Assembly (NCBI GenBank): GCA_031421635.1
Contig: JANOPA010000018.1
Span: forward strand, 1 to 64,000
Origin: JAPOKJ01 sp031421635
GTDB lineage: Bacteria > Pseudomonadota > Gammaproteobacteria > Burkholderiales > Burkholderiaceae_E
DNA: 64,000 nucleotides
Reading direction: 5' to 3'
In this document: in pieces, positions 26,468 to 35,300 of the stretch
Numbering within the stretch: position 1 is the first letter of the stretch
How the letters are laid out: every line of letters begins with the position of its first letter
The notes under the pieces: model-generated
What the model was told of the DNA's origin: nothing
Database searches by the model: none
What the model saw: the letters and a program-made list of their open reading frames with translations, nothing else
Program-made: the position numbers and the translations under genes

Positions 26468-27973
26468 ATGGTGTCAACCCCCAACCAGCCCTTGTCGCAT
26501 GGCGGCGAATGGACCTTCGACTTGATCAATACCTACGATCAAGCCATTGGCGATATTGCTTGCAACGAGTTCAAGCTCGATTGCTACCCGAACCAGATCG
26601 AAGTGATTAGCGCGGAGCAAATGCTCGATGCCTATGCCTCGGTAGGCTTGCCAATTGGCTACCCGCACTGGAGTTACGGTAAGGAGTTCATCCGAAATGA
26701 GCACGACTATCGCAAAGGGGCGCGCGGTCTCGCCTATGAAATCGTCATTAACTCGGACCCCTGTATTGCCTATTTGATGGAAGGCAATTCCATGCCTCTC
26801 CAGGGCTTGGTGATTGCTCATGCCTGCTACGGCCACAATTCTTTCTTCAAGGGCAACTACCTGTTCCGGCAGTGGACCAGCGCTGATGCGATCATCGACT
26901 ACATGGTTTTTGCGCGCAAATATGTGATGGATTGCGAAAGTCGCTATGGCCACGATGCGGTTGAGGAAGTAATTGATGCCTGCCATGCCTTGAGTGATTT
27001 TGGGGTGAGTCGCTATCGACATCCGAAACCGCTTTCGGTGGTGGCCGAGGCTGCGCGTCAGCGTAATCGAGAGGACTACGCCTACAAACGGTACGACGAG
27101 ATCTGGAGTACGGTTCCCGCCAAGAAAAACCTTCGAGAAGCGCAAGATCGAGCCAAATTTCCGCCCGATCCTGAAGAAAATTTGCTTTATTTTGTCGAAA
27201 AGTATTCGCCTAAACTCGCGCCTTGGCAACGCGAGATCACGCGCATTGTGCGCAAGATGGCGCAATATTTTTATCCACAGGGTCAAACCAAGGTCATGAA
27301 CGAAGGCTGGGCCACGTTTTGGCATTACACCTTGCTCAATAGGCTCTACGACAAGGGCAAGGTTGACGACGGTTTTATGCTTGAGGTACTCACCTCGCAC
27401 ACCAATGTCATTACCCAGCGTGGCTTCGATGAGCGCGGTTATGGTGGGCTCAATCCCTACGCCTTAGGCTTCATGATGATGAGTGACATTCGTCGTATTT
27501 GTGAAAACCCCAGCGCAGAAGATCGTCAGTGGTTTCCAGATATTGCCGGGGGCGACTGGCTCAAGGTTCTGGACTTTGCCATGCGCAACTACAAGGACGA
27601 ATCCTTTATTGGACAGTTCTTGTCACCTCGGGTGATTCGCGACTTTCATTTGTTTGGCGTGGCCGATCATGTGGAAAATGAGTTCCTGCAAATCGACAGT
27701 ATTCATAATGACGAGGGTTACAGAAGGGTGCGCAAGTTGCTGGCTCAGCAATACAATCGCGACAATCAGTTGCCCGACATTCAAGTGGTCAACTTTGAAC
27801 GCGATGGTGATCGCAGCCTGACTTTGCGTCACCAACTGCACCGTAGTCGACCACTAAGCGATCAGCGCACCGCCGTGATGCACCATCTCTCCAAATTGTG
27901 GGGGTTTAAAGTTCGAATGGAGACCGTGAACGATCTAGGCTCGGTTGAGCACTTTGAAGAGGTTGCAGCCTAG
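26468..27973 (+). CDS. spoVR: SpoVR/YcgB-family protein
   Basis: A 501-residue SpoVR-family protein, the third member of the PrkA-YeaH-SpoVR set. Family blocks seen are YPHWSYGKEF, YEIVINSDPCIAYLMEGN, HACYGHNSFFKGNYLF, MNEGWATFWHY and NPYALGF. The His- and Glu-rich motifs suggest metal binding, but no reaction is established for the family; in Bacillus it is needed for normal spore cortex. It follows yeaH by 3 nt. An inverted repeat GGCAC-GGGCTT-GTGCC, 21 nt past the stop, may help end transcription. Confidence 0.93.
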   Translation: MVSTPNQPLSHGGEWTFDLINTYDQAIGDIACNEFKLDCYPNQIEVISAEQMLDAYASVGLPIGYPHWSYGKEFIRNEHDYRKGARGLAYEIVINSDPCIAYLMEGNSMPLQGLVIAHACYGHNSFFKGNYLFRQWTSADAIIDYMVFARKYVMDCESRYGHDAVEEVIDACHALSDFGVSRYRHPKPLSVVAEAARQRNREDYAYKRYDEIWSTVPAKKNLREAQDRAKFPPDPEENLLYFVEKYSPKLAPWQREITRIVRKMAQYFYPQGQTKVMNEGWATFWHYTLLNRLYDKGKVDDGFMLEVLTSHTNVITQRGFDERGYGGLNPYALGFMMMSDIRRICENPSAEDRQWFPDIAGGDWLKVLDFAMRNYKDESFIGQFLSPRVIRDFHLFGVADHVENEFLQIDSIHNDEGYRRVRKLLAQQYNRDNQLPDIQVVNFERDGDRSLTLRHQLHRSRPLSDQRTAVMHHLSKLWGFKVRMETVNDLGSVEHFEEVAA

Positions 27974-28050
27974 CGCTGATCGGCACGGGCTTGTGCCTTA
28001 AGGCGGGGAAAGCATTATATTGATCATCATTGCCATCCGAAGAGGGTTTT

Positions 28051-29079
28051 ATGATCATTGATTGCCACGGGCACTACACGACCCATCCAAAATCACTCGA
28101 AGAGTGGCGCAATCGGCAGATTGCCGGCATCAAGGATCCGTCTGTGATGCCTAAGTCATCGGACTTGCGCATCAGTGATGATGAACTGCGCGAGTCCATT
28201 GAGCTGAATCAATTAGCGATGATGAAAGCCCGCGGCAGTGATATGACCATTTTTTCGCCGCGTGCCATGTATATGGCTCATCATGTGGGCGATTTCAACA
28301 TTTCGGCGACCTGGTCCGGGATATTGAACGAGCTTTGCTACCGAGTGACCAAGCTCTTTCCGGATCATTTCGCCTCGTCAGCAATGTTGCCTCAATCACC
28401 GGGCGTGGACACCAAAACCTGTCTTGCCGAGATGGAGCGCTGCGTTCTTGAATATGGCAATGTCGGTATCAACCTGAACCCCGATCCTTCTGGCGGTCAT
28501 TGGACTTCTCCGCCCCTGAATGATCGCTACTGGTATCCGATTTACGAGAAAATGGTGGAGCTCGATGTGCCCGCCATGATTCACGTGAGTTTGAGCTGTA
28601 ATGCTTGTTTCCATACCACCGGCGCTCATTATCTGAACGGCGACACGACAGCCTTTATGCAATGTTTGAACTCTGATTTATTCAAAGACTTCCCAAGCTT
28701 GCGCTTCATTATTCCGCATGGCGGCGGGGCTGTGCCTTATCACTGGGGGCGATTTCGGGGATTGGCTCAGGAGATGAAAAAACCGACTCTTGACGTGCAT
28801 TTGCTGAACAATATTTTCTTTGATACTTGCGTCTATCATCAGCCCGGCATTGATTTGTTGAATACCGTGATTCCTGTCAAAAACGTATTATTCGCTTCCG
28901 AGATGATTGGCGCGGTGCGCGGCATTGATCCTTATACGGGCCACCATTATGACGACACCAAGCGTTACATTGAGGCATCAACAATCTTGAGCGATGCAGA
29001 TCGCCAGCAGATTTATGAGGGCAATACCCGTCGTGTTTATCCGAGATTGGATGCCGCATTGAAGGCCAAGGGTAAGTAG
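28051..29079 (+). CDS. ligJ: 4-oxalomesaconate hydratase
   Basis: A 342-residue amidohydrolase-fold enzyme that hydrates 4-oxalomesaconate in the protocatechuate/gallate 4,5-cleavage pathway. The zinc ligands known for LigJ fall at the same numbers: His6 and His8 (DCHGH), His178 (MIHVS) and Glu284 (ASEMIG), and His223 lies in IIPHGGG. The start IIDCHGHYTT and WRNRQIAGIKDP are typical. ATG 28051 is preceded by AGAGGG, and a TTG 21 nt upstream is not needed. The next gene encodes the following step, LigK. Confidence 0.93.
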   Translation: MIIDCHGHYTTHPKSLEEWRNRQIAGIKDPSVMPKSSDLRISDDELRESIELNQLAMMKARGSDMTIFSPRAMYMAHHVGDFNISATWSGILNELCYRVTKLFPDHFASSAMLPQSPGVDTKTCLAEMERCVLEYGNVGINLNPDPSGGHWTSPPLNDRYWYPIYEKMVELDVPAMIHVSLSCNACFHTTGAHYLNGDTTAFMQCLNSDLFKDFPSLRFIIPHGGGAVPYHWGRFRGLAQEMKKPTLDVHLLNNIFFDTCVYHQPGIDLLNTVIPVKNVLFASEMIGAVRGIDPYTGHHYDDTKRYIEASTILSDADRQQIYEGNTRRVYPRLDAALKAKGK

Positions 29080-29165
29080 TTGGATGCTCAGGTCTTTGCC
29101 GCCTGGGTTGGTGTGCGGCTTAGGAAGCGCCGCCCTGCAAATGAATAATTTTGGAGATGAAAGAG

Positions 29166-29855
29166 ATGGAAATGAATCAATTGGGGATGGTGAAGCGAAA
29201 CATCATACGTGCCGATAAAGCAGCGGTTGAAAAGTTGTCACGCTTCGGAGTGGCGACCATCCATGAAGCGATGGGGCGGGTCGGTCTCATGAAGACCTAT
29301 ATGCGGCCAATCTATACCGGTGCGAAGTGCTGCGGTACCGCCGTGACTGTGCTTCTGCATCCTGGCGACAATTACATGATGCATGTCGTGGCCGAGCAGT
29401 TTCAGCCCGGTGATGTGGTGGTTGCTGCTTGCAGTGCCGATAACGAAGACGGTTTTTTTGGAGATCTGCTGGCGACGAGTTTCAAGGCAAGGGGCGCGGT
29501 TGGCCTCATCATCGACGGGGGCGTGCGTGATGTGAGTGAGCTTACCGAGATGAATTTTCCGGTCTTTAGCCGCGCCATCAGCGCTAAGGGAACGGTTAAA
29601 TGCACGCTCGGCTCGGTCAATTTCCCGGTGGTGTGTGCCGGAGCCTTAGTCAATCCCGGTGATGTTGTTGTTGCAGATATGGATGGCGTCGTCGTGGTGC
29701 CCGCGGCCAACGCGATGCAAGTCGCTAACGCGGCCGAAGCGCGCGAAGCGAACGAGACTGACAAGCGCAATAAGCTCGCTGCGGGCGTGCTGGGGCTGGA
29801 CATGTACAACATGCGCGAAACCCTGGCGAAGGCTGGCCTCAAATATGTGGACTAG
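29166..29855 (+). CDS. ligK: 4-carboxy-4-hydroxy-2-oxoadipate aldolase (RraA fold)
   Basis: A 229-residue class II aldolase of the RraA-like family that splits 4-carboxy-4-hydroxy-2-oxoadipate into pyruvate and oxaloacetate. The motif IIDGGVRD supplies the Asp and Arg of the active site, and GDNYMMHVVAEQFQPGDVVV is typical of LigK/GalC. Several ATG codons are in frame; 29166 is chosen because GGAG lies 9 nt before it. It follows ligJ by 86 nt. The ring-cleavage (LigAB) and dehydrogenase (LigC) genes are not in this window. Confidence 0.92.
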   Translation: MEMNQLGMVKRNIIRADKAAVEKLSRFGVATIHEAMGRVGLMKTYMRPIYTGAKCCGTAVTVLLHPGDNYMMHVVAEQFQPGDVVVAACSADNEDGFFGDLLATSFKARGAVGLIIDGGVRDVSELTEMNFPVFSRAISAKGTVKCTLGSVNFPVVCAGALVNPGDVVVADMDGVVVVPAANAMQVANAAEAREANETDKRNKLAAGVLGLDMYNMRETLAKAGLKYVD

Positions 29856-30757
29856 ATAGTGCTGACTAATTCCATGACCGCATCGGCAAAGACTTTTGGC
29901 ACCTCTTGCGGCATGTTGTGACCCACTCCCGGCACGAGCCGGTGTGAGCGTGGTCCGGTAAAGAACTGCCCGTGTTGGGCCGCAGGTGCTGGCGGCCTCA
30001 CGCCGTCATCGGCCCCGTCAAAGGTAATGGTAGGCACGGTGATGGCGGGCTGTAGGCTTAATCGACGCTCAATTTCCGCATAAGCTGGGTCTCCAGGTTC
30101 CAGACCAAAACGGTGACGATAGGACTGGATCACGACGTCGACAAAATCCGGGTTATCAAAGGAGGCGGCGCTGCGCTCAAACGTGGCTTCGTCGAATTCC
30201 CAGGTGGGCGACCAAAGCTTCCATAGCAAATTACAAACTCCGCGTCGATCTTTTGCCAAACCTGCACGGCCACGCTCGCTATGGAAATAGTACTGGTACC
30301 AAAGGCTATGCTCGTTGGCGGGGGTGTCCGGAATCATCGCTCGGGCGATGTTCTGGATGTTATAGCTATTGAAGGACAATAAACCACTGCAACGCTCGGG
30401 CCATAACGCGGCCACGACACAGGCGGCACGGCCGCCCCAGTCGTATCCGGCTAGCGTGGCCTGCGGGACGTTGAGGGTGTCCATTAACGCAAGTAGATCC
30501 GCGCCTAGTGCGGCTTGTTCGCCAGATCTTGGCGCCGTGTCGCTTAGAAATCGGGTGGGACCAAAACCTCGCAGGTAGGGTACATACACTCTGCATCCTT
30601 GAGCCACTAATAGTGGCACCACATCGCGATAAGCATGGATGTCGTAAGGGAAGCCGTGCATCAAAAACACAGGCCGACCGTCTTGTGGGCCAGCATCGTA
30701 TAGGGCTATGTTCAGCACGCCAGTGTTGACAAAGCGTAAGGGCTCTAACGTTCTCAC
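29852..30757 (-). CDS. Alpha/beta hydrolase, epoxide hydrolase-like
   Basis: A 301-residue alpha/beta hydrolase. The oxyanion motif HGFP (34-37), the nucleophile Asp in GYDWGG, an acid in FDGADDGV and the general-base His in GVGHNMPQE are visible. Asp rather than Ser as the nucleophile, with the DWGG context, points to epoxide hydrolases or haloalkane dehalogenases. The substrate is unknown. The start is GTG (an overlapping ATG is out of frame). It converges on ligK, and the stops overlap by 4 nt. Confidence 0.87.
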   Translation of the reverse strand: MRTLEPLRFVNTGVLNIALYDAGPQDGRPVFLMHGFPYDIHAYRDVVPLLVAQGCRVYVPYLRGFGPTRFLSDTAPRSGEQAALGADLLALMDTLNVPQATLAGYDWGGRAACVVAALWPERCSGLLSFNSYNIQNIARAMIPDTPANEHSLWYQYYFHSERGRAGLAKDRRGVCNLLWKLWSPTWEFDEATFERSAASFDNPDFVDVVIQSYRHRFGLEPGDPAYAEIERRLSLQPAITVPTITFDGADDGVRPPAPAAQHGQFFTGPRSHRLVPGVGHNMPQEVPKVFADAVMELVSTI

Positions 30758-30790
30758 ATGGACCTAGGTTTTCGTAATGGGTAAGTAGCA

Positions 30791-30821
30791 ACTATACTGC
30801 CAAGTGCCCCGGCCCTGTCAA
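30791..30821 (-). promoter_or_regulatory. Probable sigma-70 promoter of the hydrolase gene
   Basis: On the minus strand TTGACA (30816-30821) and TATAGT (30791-30796) lie 19 nt apart, a little wide, about 35 nt before the GTG start. CTATACTG (30792-30799) recurs inverted as CAGTATAG (30844-30851), so a regulator might bind both sides. Confidence 0.4.
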
Positions 30822-30924
30822 GCTTCGGGACGAGGCTTCTTACCAGTATAGCCACGCAGCAAGTTGTAATGCGTAACTTGGGCCACGGTGAGCAGCGTCC
30901 TTCTTGAATCAGCTTTTCCTGGGC

Positions 30925-32352
30925 TCAATGGCCCGAATGACCCTTGGGTTTTTTGACTTGGACCTCGATCTGTTTTGCAGGCATGCGCTCGGCGCGCATG
31001 GATTGGCCACCTTCTGCCGCGAAGCGTGCCGGGTCGGGCAATGCACCCGTAAATTCGAAAGCGACTTCACCCGCCGGATGCTTGTACCAACCAGGGTCTT
31101 TGTAGTCCCCAGGTTTTTGGTCTTTTCGTACTTTAAGCATACTGAACATGCCGCCCATCTCTACTGAACCAAACGGGCCGGTACCGGTCATCATGGGGGC
31201 AGTGTTGTCCGGGATCGGCATCTCCATCTCTGTCATGTCAGCCATGCCGCGTTCGCTCATCGCCATATAGTCGGGAATGAGCTTGGTGATTTGCCGTGCT
31301 ACTTCGCGGTGATCCACGCCAATCATCGTGGGGACATCGTGGCCCATTGCATTCATGGTGTGATGGCTTTTATGACAGTGAAAGGCCCAGTCACCCTCTT
31401 CATCCGCCAGAAAATCAATTTGGCGCATTTGGCCCACCGCAATATCTGTGGTGACCTCCGGCCAACGCGATCCCTTTGGAGTGGGGCCTCCATCAGTACC
31501 TGAGACGACAAATTCATGACCATGAAGATGAATGGGGTGGTTTGTCATGGTGAGGTTACCGATACGGATACGCACCTTATCCATCTTGCGGACCACGAAG
31601 GGGTCGATGCCGGGAAATACCCGACTGTTCCAGGTCCATAGGTTGAAGTCGACCATGGTCATGATCTTGGGCGTGTAGGCGCCTGGGTCGATGTCATAAG
31701 AGTTCAAAAGAAAGCAAAAATCCCGATCCACGTCATCGATCAACGGATGTTTCGTTTTCGGATGTGTGACCCAAAAGCCCATCATGCCCATCGCCATCTG
31801 GGTCATTTCATCTGCATGCGGGTGATACATAAAAGTGCCCGGTCGTTTGGCGATGAATTCGTAAACGAAGGTTTTACCTGGCTGAATCGAGGGTTGATTC
31901 AAGCCGGAAACACCGTCCATGCCGTTGGGCAAGCGTTGTCCGTGCCAATGCACACTGGTGTGTTCTGGTAGTTTGTTGGTGACAAAAAAGCGCACTCGAT
32001 CACCTTCAACGACCTCAATGGTTGGACCTGGTGATTGGCCGTTGTAGCCCCACAAATGCGCTTTAAAACCCGGTGACATTTCTCGCACGACGGGCTCGGC
32101 TACGAGATGAAATTCCTTCACGCCATTATTCATGCGCCAAGGGAGCGTCCAGCCGTTTGGAGTGACGACCGGGTTGTAGGGGCGACCCGTATTGGGCACC
32201 AAAGGTGGCATCGTGTCCGGTTTGGTTTGCATGACAGGCTCAGGGAGTGCGGCCATCGCCACACGGCTCACCGCGGCTGCGGTAACAGCGCCGCCAGTGA
32301 TGCCCGCCGTCCTTAAAAAATCTCTTCTGGAGTTCATGGGTGTAGTGCTCAT
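30925..32352 (-). CDS. Tat-exported multicopper oxidase
   Basis: A 475-residue periplasmic multicopper oxidase. The N-terminus has a Tat signal (NSRRDFLRTAG, then a hydrophobic stretch to AMAA). Copper ligands are visible in HWHGQRLPNGMDG, FMYHPHADEMTQ, NHPIHLHGHEF and WAFHCHKSHHTMNAMGH, that is, type 1, 2 and 3 sites. Met/His-rich parts (MADMTEMEMPIP, MMTGTG, the GHSGH end) suggest Cu(I) binding and oxidation as in CopA/CueO. The start after the Tat motif was chosen, and a longer frame to 32493 is not needed. It lies 35 nt after a TolC-family gene in a copper operon. Confidence 0.93.
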   Translation of the reverse strand: MSTTPMNSRRDFLRTAGITGGAVTAAAVSRVAMAALPEPVMQTKPDTMPPLVPNTGRPYNPVVTPNGWTLPWRMNNGVKEFHLVAEPVVREMSPGFKAHLWGYNGQSPGPTIEVVEGDRVRFFVTNKLPEHTSVHWHGQRLPNGMDGVSGLNQPSIQPGKTFVYEFIAKRPGTFMYHPHADEMTQMAMGMMGFWVTHPKTKHPLIDDVDRDFCFLLNSYDIDPGAYTPKIMTMVDFNLWTWNSRVFPGIDPFVVRKMDKVRIRIGNLTMTNHPIHLHGHEFVVSGTDGGPTPKGSRWPEVTTDIAVGQMRQIDFLADEEGDWAFHCHKSHHTMNAMGHDVPTMIGVDHREVARQITKLIPDYMAMSERGMADMTEMEMPIPDNTAPMMTGTGPFGSVEMGGMFSMLKVRKDQKPGDYKDPGWYKHPAGEVAFEFTGALPDPARFAAEGGQSMRAERMPAKQIEVQVKKPKGHSGH

Positions 32353-32387
32353 AATGATACTTTTCAATTTGATCAACGGGCGTGTGC

Positions 32388-33821
32388 TTAATGCGCCGCG
32401 CCGCCACCGGCCATGCCGGGTGCCATCGGACCGACGGGCATCATGGTGGGTTTGCCCATGATCGAGGCCTGCAGGGCTGCGTCGGATAACCAAAATTGAC
32501 GTTGTGCGTTGATCGCGGCTATGACGCTGCCCACTTGGTCGCGAGCGTCCGCCAGTAACTCGAAGACGCCGATGATCATGCCGTTGTAGCGCAGCACGTT
32601 CTCCTCCGCGATGATTTTCCGCAGAGGCACGATCTCGTCACGGTAGTGCCTAGCGATGTCGTAGGTGGTGCGATAGCTGGAGTAGCTTTCACGTAAGTTC
32701 GGACCAACCGCCCGCACGACGGATTCGAGGTGATTCGCCGACGCCAAAAGTTGTGCGCCCATGGCGTCGCGTTTCATACCGCCCCAATCGAATACCGGTA
32801 GGCTAATCATCACTTCATAGCCCCGACGGCTCTGGCTTGTGCCGCTTGCGTTATCGAAGATGGTGTCGCGACGCACGGCGAGTTCGATATCGGTAAAGCT
32901 CATGATCAAGTTCAGGCCTTGGGCTTTGGCCATAGCGTCCAAAGAGCGCTTGGCGATGTTCACATCCAGCCGCTCCTTGCTGGCTTTCGAGCCGACGTCC
33001 TGCGCATCGCGAGGTGCGCTAGGAAGCGCGGGTAAGCGATCCGGAATTTTGAGCATGGTGGCCTGATCATCCGTGAGGCCCAGCACACGTACGAGGCCTT
33101 CTCGGGCAGCCGTCGCTGCATGGCTTGCAAGCGCCAATTGTGTCGCGGCATCGGCGTAAAAAGCTTGTTGCCGTGCACGTTGCAGCTTGTTGAAGTTACC
33201 GACTAGTTGCATGCGACGGGCCAGCTCTGCACTGGCCTCGGCTATGCCGCTGACCTGCTTGGCATAGGTCAAGATTTGCTCAGCCGCAACCGCTCTCACC
33301 CAGGCCTGCCGAATATCGGTCACCTGCTCAATGGTCTCCAGGGTCAGTTGCAGTTGGGCTTGTTCGATGCGTTGTTGTGCAATGCTGTAGCGCCGTGGCA
33401 AGGCGAATAAATCGAGCAGGCCGAAGGCAAGAAGTCGACCGATTTCAAGCTCGTCCATAAACCTTAAGCGCTCGAAGGTCAACACCGGGTTGGCAATGCG
33501 CCCGCTTTGCGCTGCTCCTGCTGCATTGCCCCAGTTTTGCGCGATCAGGGTTTGCATGGCGGGACTGTTGGTTATTGCAACTTCCACCGCCTCTTTTTGA
33601 CCCAAAGGATTTTGTAAGAGGGCATCGGCGCTGGACTTCATTGTTGCACGCTGCGCGCCGCTCGTCGCGAGTTGCAGCTTGCCTTGAGTAAAGGCGGCAG
33701 CCTCGTGATTGGTTCGCTCCAGGCTTTGATTGACGTTGACGCTTGCACAGCCGGCGAGGCTGATGATTGTAGTTGTGATGAAAGTCTTTTTGAGTGCTTT
33801 GAGGTTATTTTGGGACGACAT
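32388..33821 (-). CDS. TolC-family outer membrane efflux lipoprotein
   Basis: A 477-residue outer membrane factor. The signal peptide ends in a lipobox (SLAGC, Cys about 25), so it should be lipidated. Two long helical repeats follow, with the usual pattern of TolC/CusC proteins (VEVAITNSPAMQTLIAQNWG, YSSYRTTYDIARHYRDEIVPLRKIIAEE). The C-terminal end is unusually Met- and Gly-rich (MGKPTMMPVGPMAPGMAGG), which may bind copper. No RND pump or adaptor gene lies next to it, so its partner is elsewhere. Its ATG overlaps the stop of the upstream small gene by one base. Confidence 0.88.
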   Translation of the reverse strand: MSSQNNLKALKKTFITTTIISLAGCASVNVNQSLERTNHEAAAFTQGKLQLATSGAQRATMKSSADALLQNPLGQKEAVEVAITNSPAMQTLIAQNWGNAAGAAQSGRIANPVLTFERLRFMDELEIGRLLAFGLLDLFALPRRYSIAQQRIEQAQLQLTLETIEQVTDIRQAWVRAVAAEQILTYAKQVSGIAEASAELARRMQLVGNFNKLQRARQQAFYADAATQLALASHAATAAREGLVRVLGLTDDQATMLKIPDRLPALPSAPRDAQDVGSKASKERLDVNIAKRSLDAMAKAQGLNLIMSFTDIELAVRRDTIFDNASGTSQSRRGYEVMISLPVFDWGGMKRDAMGAQLLASANHLESVVRAVGPNLRESYSSYRTTYDIARHYRDEIVPLRKIIAEENVLRYNGMIIGVFELLADARDQVGSVIAAINAQRQFWLSDAALQASIMGKPTMMPVGPMAPGMAGGGAAH

Positions 33822-34264
33822 TATTTACTCCCGTGGCCTGCGTGAGGATTGTTTGAGCGGGTGGGGGGCGGCGCGCTTGTTGTTGCAGGAGAATTTGGCT
33901 TGTTGACGAGTGCCTTATCATCTCGCGGATCAACTGGCTCAGGCTCGTTGGCTTCTTTCAAATAGGCTCTCCATCCGCCAATGCGGCCCACCTCGTCATT
34001 GGCCGCTCTCCAAGAGGCCGTTTTCTCGTCAGTGTAGGGTTTATAGTGGTCAAAGGTTGATTTAAAGCTCAGCGCGTCTTTGGACTTCGCAGGCATGGCT
34101 TTGGACAGGGGCAATGACGTGGTGACATTGACTTCCTGCTTGGAGGCCTTAGGGTCGGGTTGGCTCTGGGCCTTGACATCATTTGTCGCTCCAATGCTCA
34201 AGGCGAGTGACATGGCGAACATCGGTGCAAGCGCGCAGGCGCGTAAACGAAGAGGGTTCTTCAT
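33821..34264 (-). CDS. Small exported protein of the copper operon
   Basis: A 147-residue protein with a signal peptide (KNPLRLRACALAPMFAMSLALSIG) and a Pro/Lys/Asn-rich body that ends in HAGHGSK. I recognise no domain. The His-containing tail and the place directly before the TolC-family and multicopper oxidase genes suggest a periplasmic metal-handling role. ATG 34264 has AGGA 7 nt upstream, and a TTG at 34285 is not needed. Proteins of this size are common in such clusters but lack an assigned job. Confidence 0.7.
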   Translation of the reverse strand: MKNPLRLRACALAPMFAMSLALSIGATNDVKAQSQPDPKASKQEVNVTTSLPLSKAMPAKSKDALSFKSTFDHYKPYTDEKTASWRAANDEVGRIGGWRAYLKEANEPEPVDPRDDKALVNKPNSPATTSAPPPTRSNNPHAGHGSK

Positions 34265-34393
34265 CTTGAAATCCTGTTTAAACAATACATAGAGAGAAAA
34301 CGGAAAAGCTGACTTTCAGACGTCTGGTCTAAGTTCCCGCGTCGGCCGAAAGGCGGAACGGGGTCGAGCGAAACCTCCTAGAGCGTGAAAGCT

Positions 34394-34798
34394 CTAGGCA
34401 AGTAATGAACGTGGCGGTCGCTTGAGGCCCTTGAGCAAAGGGCTGGTGGGAGGGCTCATTTGGAAAGGCTGTGATTTCCCATATTCGGCAGACGCACTGA
34501 GGATTTCGAGCGAGGGGACCATGACAATAAGGTTGCAGCACAAACTACAGGCGCTACAAGTCGCCGGTTTCTTAGAGTCGGAGTCCATGGCGCTGCGATG
34601 ATGATCGGGGGAATGGCCTGACGTGGCCGATGGTTTCGCGCGAGCGTCATGACCGCTAGAGATTCCCGTTAGCGGCGCACTTGAAATTTGCGAATGATGC
34701 CCCGACTTGCAGAACAGCAGTGTCGACGCGGCAAACCCTTGGAGGGGAATCGCCAAAAGCAGCAAACAAGTGATGAGGTGACGAAAAGCCGAATTCAT
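34394..34798 (-). CDS. Small exported His/Cys-rich protein
   Basis: A 134-residue protein with a signal peptide (FRHLITCLLLLAIPLQGFA), then a His-rich part (KSGHHSQ, SGHSPDHHRS) and a Cys cluster (CSACSLCC) that precedes a hydrophobic stretch. This pattern fits small metal-responsive periplasmic proteins such as the DUF2946 type, but the match is by pattern only. It lies 129 nt upstream of the copper operon's first gene, in the same direction, and is divergent from the CusF-like gene. ATG 34798 was chosen over a start 33 nt upstream because the signal peptide begins there. Confidence 0.65.
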   Translation of the reverse strand: MNSAFRHLITCLLLLAIPLQGFAASTLLFCKSGHHSQISSAPLTGISSGHDARAKPSATSGHSPDHHRSAMDSDSKKPATCSACSLCCNLIVMVPSLEILSASAEYGKSQPFQMSPPTSPLLKGLKRPPRSLLA

Positions 34799-34965
34799 GG
34801 GCGTTAGTATATCGTGATGCTCGCGACTCACGAAGTCAATATGCGCTGCACTGACCGATTCACCGTCGCTGCCCGTGAACTAGGCGGGCTAGTTCCGAAA
34901 GAAGAATCGCCAGTCAACCATTGGCCCCGCTACGCCGTTTTTTAATGGCCTCTTTAAGGAATGTG

Positions 34966-35277
34966 ATGAGATCCAGTTTTAGACATGTAATTGCTTCAAC
35001 CTTGATCGCCTTTGGTTTGGGAATGTCAATGTCCGCAGCGACCGCTCAAACCGCGAACGATCAGGCGCAGGGCGAGATTCGCAAGATTGATAAAGATGCG
35101 AAAAAAATCACGATCAAACACGGCGAAATTAAGAACCTCGATATGCCACCAATGACCATGGTGTTTGAGGTGAAGGATACTGCCTTGCTCGACAAAGTCA
35201 AGGCAGGCGATAAGGTCCAATTTCGCGCCGTCAAGGAAGGCGGCGCGTATGTGGTGACTGAGATTCTTCCTCAGTAG
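34966..35277 (+). CDS. CusF-like periplasmic copper-binding protein
   Basis: A 103-residue exported protein with a small OB-like domain. The core GEIRKIDKDAKKITIKHGEIKNLDMPPMTMVFEV matches CusF. The Cu(I) ligands His and two Met (MTM) are kept, but the Trp of CusF (NWPEMTM), which caps the copper, is Met here (DMPPMTM), a change also seen in some relatives. It would carry Cu(I) in the periplasm. The signal peptide ends at ATAQ. ATG 34966 has AAGGA just upstream, and earlier TTG/ATG starts lack a good site. Confidence 0.85.
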   Translation: MRSSFRHVIASTLIAFGLGMSMSAATAQTANDQAQGEIRKIDKDAKKITIKHGEIKNLDMPPMTMVFEVKDTALLDKVKAGDKVQFRAVKEGGAYVVTEILPQ

Positions 35278-35300
35278 GCCCATTCACTGTTTCGCCATGC

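Noticed and set aside
26474..27400. 308-codon frame opposite spoVR, and a similar 236-codon frame opposite prkA
   Set aside because: Both lie entirely inside highly conserved genes on the other strand and show no recognisable domain.
32388..33821. TolC-family gene as the outer membrane part of the RTX secretion system
   Set aside because: It lies 17 kb away in a copper operon and has a Met-rich tail, so a copper role is more likely.
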